Assembly (NCBI GenBank): GCA_900546565.1 | Contig: URDC01000049.1 | Location: 1 to 10,691 of the forward strand | Direction of reading: 5' to 3' | DNA from: an uncultured Opitutales bacterium | GTDB lineage: Bacteria > Verrucomicrobiota > Verrucomicrobiia > Opitutales > Intestinicryptomonadaceae | DNA: 10,691 nucleotides | Shown: piece by piece, positions 5,619 through 10,691 of the stretch | Layout of the letters: each line of letters starts with the position of its first letter | Position numbering within the stretch: the first letter of the stretch is position 1 | Translations under genes and position numbers: made by a program | The notes under the pieces: generated by a model | Seen by the model: only the letters and a program-made list of their open reading frames with translations | Databases searched by the model: none | Told to the model about the DNA's origin: nothing

Positions 5619-6797
5619 ATGAAAAGAATTTTGATAGCAAACGTAGGCTCGACAAGCTACAAATACACGCTTTTCGACGCTTCCGCCGACGGCTCTTACA
5701 GTGAGCTGTTGCGCGGCGGTATGGACAGGGTTTCCGACTACGATTCCGCCATCGGCAAGTCTCTCGAAGAACTGCGCGGAAAGGGTTTCGACCCGCTTGA
5801 AATCGACGCTGTGGCGTTCAAGACCGTCTTGGGAAAAAATCTCTCGGGGCTGCGCGATGCCGACGAAAAGGTGCTCGACGCGCTCGACGCAATGGCTTTT
5901 GTAGCCCCCGCGCACAATCCGCCCTACGCCGCGGCAATCCGCGCGTTCGGCAGGGTTCTGCCATCGGCTAAAAAGGTTGTGTTGTTTGAAACATCCTTCT
6001 ACCAGTGGGCAGACGCGCCTTGGAAACGCTATGCCGTTCCGCAGTCGTGGGACGACCTCGGCATTAGGCGCAACGGCTTCCACGGGGCGTCGCACAAATT
6101 CGCGGCCGAACGCGCCGCTGAGCTTTGCGGCCGTCAGGACGCCGCCGAAAGCGCGCGCATGCTTTATGTGCGCGGGGCGCGGGCGGAGCTCGAAACGCCG
6201 TTCAGACTGGTGAATTGCCACTTGGGCGGATCGTCTTCGGTTTGCGGAATCCTCGACGGCGCGGCAATCGGCGCGAGTATGGGCTTCACGCCCCAGAGCG
6301 GGCTTCCGCAGAACAACCGCGTGGGCGATTTAGACGCAATGGCCGTTCCGTATGCGATGGCAATGCTCAAAATCACCCCCGAAGAGGCTATGCGCCAGCT
6401 CTCGAAAGAGGGCGGGCTGCTCGGCATAAGCGGTGTCTCGAACGATATGCGCGATGTCAAGGCGGCGGCGGATTCGGGCGACGAGCGCGCGAAGCTTGCA
6501 ATAGACGTTCTAGTTTACGCAACAAAATCGTATATCGGGCAGTTTATGGTTCAGCTCGGCGGACTTGACGCGGTAAGTTTTAGCGGCGGCATTGCCGAAA
6601 ACAATCCGTGGCTGCGCGAGCGCATTCTGAAATCGCTGGAAGGTTTCGGTCTTGTTCTCGACGGCGCGGCGAACGCGGCGGCAGTCAAGAGGGATGCGGT
6701 CATTTCGGCGTCGGATTCGAAAATAAAGGCGGCGGTCGTGGTGGCGAACGAAGAGTTGGTCATTGTCCGCGAGGCCGCAAAATATCTGGAAAAATAA
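5619..6797 (+). CDS. Acetate/propionate-family kinase with altered active site
   Basis: A 392-residue ASKHA-fold kinase of the acetate kinase family, expected to turn an acyl-phosphate into the free acid with ATP formation; here the likely substrate is lactyl-phosphate from PduL. Visible motifs are NVGSTSYK (8–15), AHNPP (98–102), GFHGASHK (153–160), HLGGSSSV (201–208), SMGFTP (220–225), Arg234 in NNRVGDLD, SGGIAENN (322–329) and ANEELVIVRE (376–385). Residues that bind substrate in well-studied acetate kinases differ. The usual HRVVHGGE segment (Arg91 of the Methanosarcina enzyme) reads FKTVLGKN (67–74), and the catalytic FDTAFH segment (Asp148) reads FETSFY (123–128). The protein could therefore prefer another acyl group, or be impaired. 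It has no encapsulation helix and no Shine–Dalgarno, and sits 34 bases after the second shell gene. It should not be named ackA without a test. Confidence 0.85.
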   Translation: MKRILIANVGSTSYKYTLFDASADGSYSELLRGGMDRVSDYDSAIGKSLEELRGKGFDPLEIDAVAFKTVLGKNLSGLRDADEKVLDALDAMAFVAPAHNPPYAAAIRAFGRVLPSAKKVVLFETSFYQWADAPWKRYAVPQSWDDLGIRRNGFHGASHKFAAERAAELCGRQDAAESARMLYVRGARAELETPFRLVNCHLGGSSSVCGILDGAAIGASMGFTPQSGLPQNNRVGDLDAMAVPYAMAMLKITPEEAMRQLSKEGGLLGISGVSNDMRDVKAAADSGDERAKLAIDVLVYATKSYIGQFMVQLGGLDAVSFSGGIAENNPWLRERILKSLEGFGLVLDGAANAAAVKRDAVISASDSKIKAAVVVANEELVIVREAAKYLEK

Positions 6798-6836
6798 ATT
6801 TAAAAATTAAAAAACATTAAAAACAAAGGCAAAAAA

Positions 6837-7130
6837 ATGGCAAAAGCAATCGGTATATTGGAAACTAAGGGACTCGTGGCGTTGGTAAAGGGTGTCGACG
6901 CTATGTTGAAGGCTGCGGACGTAAGTCTGATAGCGCAATACAAGGACGTCGGCGGCGCGTTTGTGAGCGCGACTATTTCCGGCGATGTCGCCTCGGTTAA
7001 GTCGGCTATCGAAGCGGGAGCTACTGCGGCGGGCGAAATCGGCGAAGTTTGCGGCGTAAACGTAATCGCGCGTCCGCACGAGGGTTTGGTTGACGCCCTC
7101 GCCCCGAAATCGACACCCGCCAAGAAATAA
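6837..7130 (+). CDS. BMC-H hexameric shell protein 3, unusual pore loop
   Basis: A 97-residue BMC-domain protein and the most divergent of the three. It has AIGILETKGL, edge Lys25 in MLKAADV, GDVASVKSAIEAG and VIARPHEGL. Between the edge helix and the GDV motif it is one residue longer than its two paralogues, and the pore loop reads DVGGAF (37–42). The tail is extended by a basic, proline-containing stretch (APKSTPAKK). AAAGG at 6825–6829, seven bases before the ATG, sits in a very A-rich leader. The next gene starts only three bases after its stop, implying translational coupling. A one-residue pore insertion and acidic residue suggest a tile with different gating or transport; this is inference. 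Confidence 0.94.
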   Translation: MAKAIGILETKGLVALVKGVDAMLKAADVSLIAQYKDVGGAFVSATISGDVASVKSAIEAGATAAGEIGEVCGVNVIARPHEGLVDALAPKSTPAKK

Positions 7131-7133
7131 CGT

Positions 7134-7445
7134 ATGTTTTTGGCAAAGGTAATCGGGCAGGTTGTTTCGACCCAGAAGGATTCGCGCCTTGTGGGCAGTA
7201 AGCTCGCCGTTCTGCGCCCGTTGCAGATTGGCGACGAAAAGTCGCCCGAGCTTGTCGAAACAAAAAATACGGTAGTTGCCGTAGACGGCTGTTCGGCGGC
7301 GGTCGGCCAGATTGTGCTTTATGCGCAGGGTTCGAGCGCGCGTCAGGCGGAGGGAATGAAAGAGCTTCCCATCGACGCGGCGGTCATCGGCATTGTCGAC
7401 AACGTGGAGGCTTTTTCTAAGCCCGTCTACAAGTCGGAAAAATAA
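7134..7445 (+). CDS. BMC-P (EutN/CcmL) pentameric vertex protein 1
   Basis: A 103-residue protein of the EutN/CcmL family, whose pentamers cap the twelve vertices of the shell. It shows the OB-fold pattern: LAKVIGQVVST at the start, KLAVLRPLQ, TVVAVDGCSAAVGQIVLYAQG in the middle, and IDAAVIGIVDNVE (about 83–95) near the end. No Shine–Dalgarno is seen. Only three bases separate it from the preceding shell gene, so translation probably depends on ribosomes finishing that gene, which fits the low copy needed for vertex proteins. Confidence 0.94.
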   Translation: MFLAKVIGQVVSTQKDSRLVGSKLAVLRPLQIGDEKSPELVETKNTVVAVDGCSAAVGQIVLYAQGSSARQAEGMKELPIDAAVIGIVDNVEAFSKPVYKSEK

Positions 7446-7484
7446 ACAGCGTCGGCGCGGGAGTGTCGAAACAAGGAGATTTTT

Positions 7485-8951
7485 ATGAGTTTTAATTTAG
7501 ACGAAGAATCGGTGCGCAACATCGTGCGCGGAGTTCTGCGCCAAATGGGCGCGCAGGCGGGGGACGCCTCGGCGGCTCAACGTCCGTCCGCGCCCGCGGC
7601 GGTATCCGCGCCAAACATCTACACGGCGTCAAGCTCGAACAAGGGCATTTTCACCGATGTCAAAGAGGCCGCCGCTGCGGCGTTCGAAGCCTACAAACAA
7701 CTGTGTAAGGGCGGTATGGCGGCGCGTCAAAAGGTCGTCGATGTCGTCAAGAAAATGACGGTGGCAAACGCCAAGGAATGGGGCGCGTTCGAGTATAACG
7801 AAACGAAAATCGGCAGGCTCGCCGACAAAATCGGGAAGCTTGAAATCGTCAAGCTCGTTCCCGGCACGGAATGGATTCGCCCCGACGCGTATAGCGGCGA
7901 CTGCGGTATTATGCACGAGGAATACTGTCCCTACGGCGTAATCGGCGCAATCACCCCCGTGACGCACTCGATTCCGACAATCGCGGGCAACATCATAAAT
8001 ATGGTAGCCGCGGGCAACGCCATTGTGGTCAATCCGCACCCTGGCGGCGCGAAAAGCGCGGTTTTGGCGATTTCAGCTTTCAACGAGGCAATCGAAAGGG
8101 AAGTGGGCATCAGGAATTTGGTCTGCTGCATTGCGAACCCGACGCTCGAATCTTTCGACGCCATTTGCAAGAGCGACTTGGTTTCGATTATGTGCATTAC
8201 GGGCGGCCCGGGGGTAGTCAATGCGGCAATGAAGTCGGGCAAGAAGTCGATTTGCGCAGGCCCTGGCAACCCTCCCGTAATAGTCGACGACACCGTAGAC
8301 CTCAACAAGGCTGCCGCCGACATCATCGCGGGCGGCGCGTTCGACAACAATTTGCTCTGTGTCGGCGAGAAGGAGGTTTTCGTTTTTGAAAGCGTTATCG
8401 ACAAGTTTATGGACGCGCTCAAAGCAAACGGCGCGGTCAAAATCTGCTCGAACGCGCTCGACAAGCTCACGCGCGAAGTTTTCGAAAACAAGAACGGTCA
8501 CTATGTGCTCAAACGCGCTCTCGTTGGCAAAGACCCGCAGGTTTTGGCGGAGGCGGCGGGAACTTCGGTAGGCTCGGCTGCAAAAATGCTTTTCGCCCAG
8601 ACCGATGCGAACCACCCATTTGTAATCGAAGAGCAGATGATGCCGATGTTGCCGATTGTCGCGGTTCGCAATTTCGACGATGCGTTGGCGGCGGCTATGA
8701 AGGCCGAACACAACTACCGCCACAGCGCGATTATCCACTCGCACGACGTTACGCGCATGTCAGCTTCGGCGCGTATGCTCAACACGACGGTGTTTGTAAA
8801 GAACGGCCCGTCGACCGCGGGGCTCGGGCTTGGCGGCGAAGGCTATCTTTCATACTCAATCGCGACTGCGACGGGCGAGGGTATCTCGAACCCCAAGACG
8901 TTCACGCGCCGTCGCCGCTGCGTTATGGTTGGCGACCTCAACCTCTTCTAA
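7485..8951 (+). CDS. CoA-acylating aldehyde dehydrogenase with encapsulation peptide
   Basis: A 488-residue NAD+-dependent, CoA-acylating aldehyde dehydrogenase of the PduP/EutE class. In PVM compartments it oxidises L-lactaldehyde to lactyl-CoA. Residues 4–21 (NLDEESVRNIVRGVLRQM) are an amphipathic helix followed by an Ala/Pro-rich linker (22–50), the classic N-terminal encapsulation peptide. The catalytic domain carries AITPVTHSIPT (155–165), the nucleotide-binding GGPGVVNAAM (240–249), AGPGNPPVIVDDT (258–270) and the catalytic Cys292 in NNLLCVGEKE. The length is normal for this class with the extension. It has the strongest Shine–Dalgarno of the operon, AAGGAG (7473–7478) six bases before the ATG, matching its expected role as a major cargo enzyme. 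Confidence 0.94.
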   Translation: MSFNLDEESVRNIVRGVLRQMGAQAGDASAAQRPSAPAAVSAPNIYTASSSNKGIFTDVKEAAAAAFEAYKQLCKGGMAARQKVVDVVKKMTVANAKEWGAFEYNETKIGRLADKIGKLEIVKLVPGTEWIRPDAYSGDCGIMHEEYCPYGVIGAITPVTHSIPTIAGNIINMVAAGNAIVVNPHPGGAKSAVLAISAFNEAIEREVGIRNLVCCIANPTLESFDAICKSDLVSIMCITGGPGVVNAAMKSGKKSICAGPGNPPVIVDDTVDLNKAAADIIAGGAFDNNLLCVGEKEVFVFESVIDKFMDALKANGAVKICSNALDKLTREVFENKNGHYVLKRALVGKDPQVLAEAAGTSVGSAAKMLFAQTDANHPFVIEEQMMPMLPIVAVRNFDDALAAAMKAEHNYRHSAIIHSHDVTRMSASARMLNTTVFVKNGPSTAGLGLGGEGYLSYSIATATGEGISNPKTFTRRRRCVMVGDLNLF

Positions 8952-8992
8952 TGCGGAGTGCCTAAGAATACCACGGACTGATTTTAACTGAT

Positions 8993-9250
8993 ATGCAGCT
9001 TGCGAAGATAGTCGGGAATGTCGTTATGGGATTCGCCCACGAAAGTGTGGACGGCAACGGCTTGTTCGTCTGCCAGCCCGTCGACGAAAACGGCGGCGAC
9101 GCTGGTGCGCCCGTCGTTGCGGTAAGCCCGTTCGGCGGCGGACTGGGCTCGACGGTGCTCATAACCACCGACGGCAGCGAAACCCGCAAGTATGTCGGCG
9201 ACGACCACAGTCCGCTTCGCAACAGCATAATCTGCATTTTGGACGACTGA
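8993..9250 (+). CDS. BMC-P (EutN/CcmL) pentameric vertex protein 2
   Basis: An 85-residue EutN/CcmL-family protein, the shortest of the three. It shows LAKIVGNVVMGF, GLFVCQPVDENG, and ends in NSIICILDD, which corresponds to the terminal strand that usually reads VGIVD. Residues 40–70 contain a glycine-rich loop (FGGGLGSTVLI) matching the family's GxGxG-like turn. No Shine–Dalgarno precedes the ATG. The third paralogue follows after four bases. Confidence 0.92.
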   Translation: MQLAKIVGNVVMGFAHESVDGNGLFVCQPVDENGGDAGAPVVAVSPFGGGLGSTVLITTDGSETRKYVGDDHSPLRNSIICILDD

Positions 9251-9254
9251 CATT

Positions 9255-9548
9255 ATGAAACTTGCAAGAGTAGTCGGCAGGGTTGTTCTTTCCAAACGCG
9301 ACGAATCGCTAAACGGCGGCGTGTTCGTTTTGGCTTCGCCGTTCGACAAAGTCCACTACAAAAACGCGGGCGACACGTCGATGTCGAAGTCACAATACAA
9401 CCTCGTCGTTTACGACGCCTTCGGGGCTACCGTCGGCGACGTAATCGGCTATGTCGAGGGCGCGGAGGCTATGGCGGCTTTCCCGCAGCCCGTGCCCGTC
9501 GACGCCTACAATGTCGGCATTGTCGAAAAATTCAGCTACTCGGAATAA
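9255..9548 (+). CDS. BMC-P (EutN/CcmL) pentameric vertex protein 3
   Basis: A 97-residue EutN/CcmL-family protein. It starts LARVVGRVVLS, has NLVVYDAFGATVGDVIGYVEG in the core and VDAYNVGIVEKF near the end. An insertion with charged and serine residues (about 31–46, FDKVHYKNAGDTSMSK) lengthens one loop compared with the previous gene. It starts four bases after its neighbour's stop, so the two are probably translationally coupled. Having three vertex-protein genes is usual for PVM loci; whether they form mixed or separate pentamers cannot be seen here. Confidence 0.93.
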   Translation: MKLARVVGRVVLSKRDESLNGGVFVLASPFDKVHYKNAGDTSMSKSQYNLVVYDAFGATVGDVIGYVEGAEAMAAFPQPVPVDAYNVGIVEKFSYSE

Positions 9549-9567
9549 TTTATAACAAAATAAAACA

Positions 9568-10626
9568 ATGAAAAGGGTATACACACTAAAAGACATCGAA
9601 GAACTGGCGGCGAACGGCCAAAGCGTCCCCGCCGACGCAATCCTTACGCCGCAGGCGAAGGACGCGCTCGTTTCGCTGGGCGTTGCGAAATCGCCCGCGG
9701 CGGCGGTCAAGCGTTCCGCGCCCGTGAAGGAATATAAAGTTCCCGAAAAGGAATACAAATGGGTGCGCGGCGCGGATCCGAAGACGCCCGCGGAAATCGA
9801 AAAATTCTTCCACTCGCCCGAAATCACGAAGCTCAAAAAGCTCATTGTCGACTTGGGCAGACGCTCCTACGGCAAGAACTACAATGACGGCAACGGCGGC
9901 AATTTCAGTGTCCGCGTGGGCGACAACATCGTCCTTTGCACGCCGACGATGATTTCGAAGGGCTCGATGTCAATCGACGATATGTGTTTTGTCGACATGG
10001 ACGGCAACCAGCTTGCGGGCAACAGAAAGCGCACAAGCGAGGTTCTTGCGCATCTGGCAATTATGAAGCGTCAGCCTATGGCGAAAGCCTGCTGCCACGC
10101 CCACCCGCCGCACGCGACTGCATTTGCGCTCGCGGGCAAAACGCCGCCGCGCTGTGTGAATCCCGAAACGGAAATTTTCATCGGGCAGGTCGGTTTGGCG
10201 GACTACGGCACCCCCGGCACTCAGCATATGGCCAATGCCGTCGGCGAATGCGGCGTCCAGCACGACTGTGTGTTTATGGTCAACCACGGTGTTATGACTT
10301 GGGCAAACGACATAGAAACCGCCTTCTGGAAGATGGAAAATGTCGAAGCGCACTGCTACACCTCTATGCTCGCATTCCAGATTGGCGGGCCGCGCCACTT
10401 CTCGGAAACCGACGCGAAGGAGCTTGTCAAAATCAGAAGCTCGATGGGTATGGTCGACCAGACCAATCTCAAAGAATGCAATCTTTGCGACAGCAAGGAC
10501 GAATTCCGTCCCGCCTGTGTTTGCAATGCGAAGTCTGCGCCGCAAAATGCGGGGTTTGACTGCGACGCCGAGAAGCTCGTTCAGAAAATCACGCAGATGA
10601 TAATGTCCGAGCTCAAACACTCTTAA
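9568..10626 (+). CDS. Class II (zinc) sugar-phosphate aldolase, PVM-BMC type
   Basis: A 352-residue protein centred on a class II aldolase/adducin domain (about 82–300). It probably cleaves L-fuculose- and/or L-rhamnulose-1-phosphate to DHAP and L-lactaldehyde, the entry step of the PVM compartment (compare PvmN). Active-site marks are GNGGNFSVR (108–116), TSE with Glu158 as likely catalytic base, zinc ligands His177 and His179 in CCHAHPP, and His240 in NHGVMT. It is longer than plain FucA/RhaD. An N-terminal module (1–45) contains PADAILTPQAKDAL, resembling the LTPxA segment near the start of EutT/EutQ-type proteins. After the domain comes a Cys-rich patch (Cys304, Cys307, Cys317, Cys319) and a final amphipathic helix (DAEKLVQKITQMIMSELK, 333–350), a likely C-terminal encapsulation peptide. 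There is no Shine–Dalgarno; the leader is A-rich. No clear terminator follows within the 65 bases left. Confidence 0.9.
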   Translation: MKRVYTLKDIEELAANGQSVPADAILTPQAKDALVSLGVAKSPAAAVKRSAPVKEYKVPEKEYKWVRGADPKTPAEIEKFFHSPEITKLKKLIVDLGRRSYGKNYNDGNGGNFSVRVGDNIVLCTPTMISKGSMSIDDMCFVDMDGNQLAGNRKRTSEVLAHLAIMKRQPMAKACCHAHPPHATAFALAGKTPPRCVNPETEIFIGQVGLADYGTPGTQHMANAVGECGVQHDCVFMVNHGVMTWANDIETAFWKMENVEAHCYTSMLAFQIGGPRHFSETDAKELVKIRSSMGMVDQTNLKECNLCDSKDEFRPACVCNAKSAPQNAGFDCDAEKLVQKITQMIMSELKHS

Positions 10627-10641
10627 AAAAACGACTGAGGA

Positions 10642-10691
10642 CGCCTCGATTGCGAATATTTTAAATGTAGTGAAGAGGCGGCGATTGCCTA
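10642..10691. repeat. Partial repeat resembling the intergenic type A element
   Basis: CGCCTC (10642–10647) can pair with GAGGCG (10675–10680) around a long AT-rich loop. The final 20 bases of the window (10672–10691) match 3566–3585 at 17 of 20 positions, including GATTGCCTA at the end. The unit is cut by the window edge, so its full length is unknown. Confidence 0.4.

Noticed and set aside
5376..6221. Long minus-strand open frame opposite the second BMC-H gene and the kinase
   Set aside because: A shadow of GC-rich coding sequence: Arg-rich, low-complexity product, while the plus-strand genes there are clear.
4287..10626. BMC-T (trimeric, double-domain) shell gene, B12-dependent diol dehydratase or glycyl radical enzyme
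   Set aside because: None is present: all three BMC-H proteins are single-domain (89–97 residues) and no large dehydratase subunit is encoded, so Pdu-, Eut- and GRM-type compartments were ruled out in favour of the PVM type.

Overview
The window reads as chromosomal DNA from a bacterium of the Planctomycetota–Verrucomicrobiota group, most likely a verrucomicrobial or related host-associated lineage. The main reason is a complete-looking run of genes of the Planctomycetes–Verrucomicrobia-type bacterial microcompartment (PVM BMC), the B12-independent compartment that breaks down L-fucose and L-rhamnose. Genes are moderately GC-rich and the spacers are strongly AT-rich. Many start codons lack a Shine–Dalgarno sequence. 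The taxonomic call is inference from gene content only.

Left part (1–3544), ordinary housekeeping DNA: a tRNA-Ser(UGA) on the minus strand with an encoded CCA and a strong terminator; a K+/H+-type CPA1 antiporter with a C-terminal TrkA-C domain; a tRNA-Pro(GGG) without encoded CCA, followed by a terminator; and a MATE-family efflux transporter.

Middle (3545–4286), about 740 bases with no convincing gene. It is packed with short hairpins. Two 48-base palindromic units lie in opposite orientation (3644–3691 and 4012–4059) and share their flanks, with paired compensatory changes in the stem. Two 30–32-base hairpins lie in direct orientation (3571–3602 and 3977–4006), and there is a series of three-base-loop minihairpins. 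This is a REP/MITE-like repeat island just upstream of the microcompartment genes. A related sequence reappears at the very end of the window (10672–10691).

Right part (4287–10626), one co-directional operon of ten genes with gaps of 3–50 bases: PduL-type phosphotransacylase, BMC-H, BMC-H, acetate/propionate-family kinase, BMC-H, BMC-P, CoA-acylating aldehyde dehydrogenase, BMC-P, BMC-P, class II sugar-phosphate aldolase. The likely pathway is: the aldolase splits L-fuculose- or L-rhamnulose-1-phosphate into DHAP and L-lactaldehyde; the dehydrogenase oxidises lactaldehyde to lactyl-CoA; PduL converts that to lactyl-phosphate and recycles CoA; the kinase makes lactate and ATP. Three hexamer paralogues with different pore loops and three pentamer paralogues would form the shell. 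PduL and the dehydrogenase have N-terminal, and the aldolase a C-terminal, helix of the encapsulation-peptide type. No BMC-T shell protein, regulator, sugar isomerase, sugar kinase or lactaldehyde/propanediol oxidoreductase is present in the window; they may lie to the right or elsewhere.

Most notable points: the kinase has altered substrate-site residues; the aldolase carries an extra N-terminal module and a cysteine-rich tail; the hexamer and dehydrogenase genes have Shine–Dalgarno sites whereas most others lack them; and the repeat island borders the operon.
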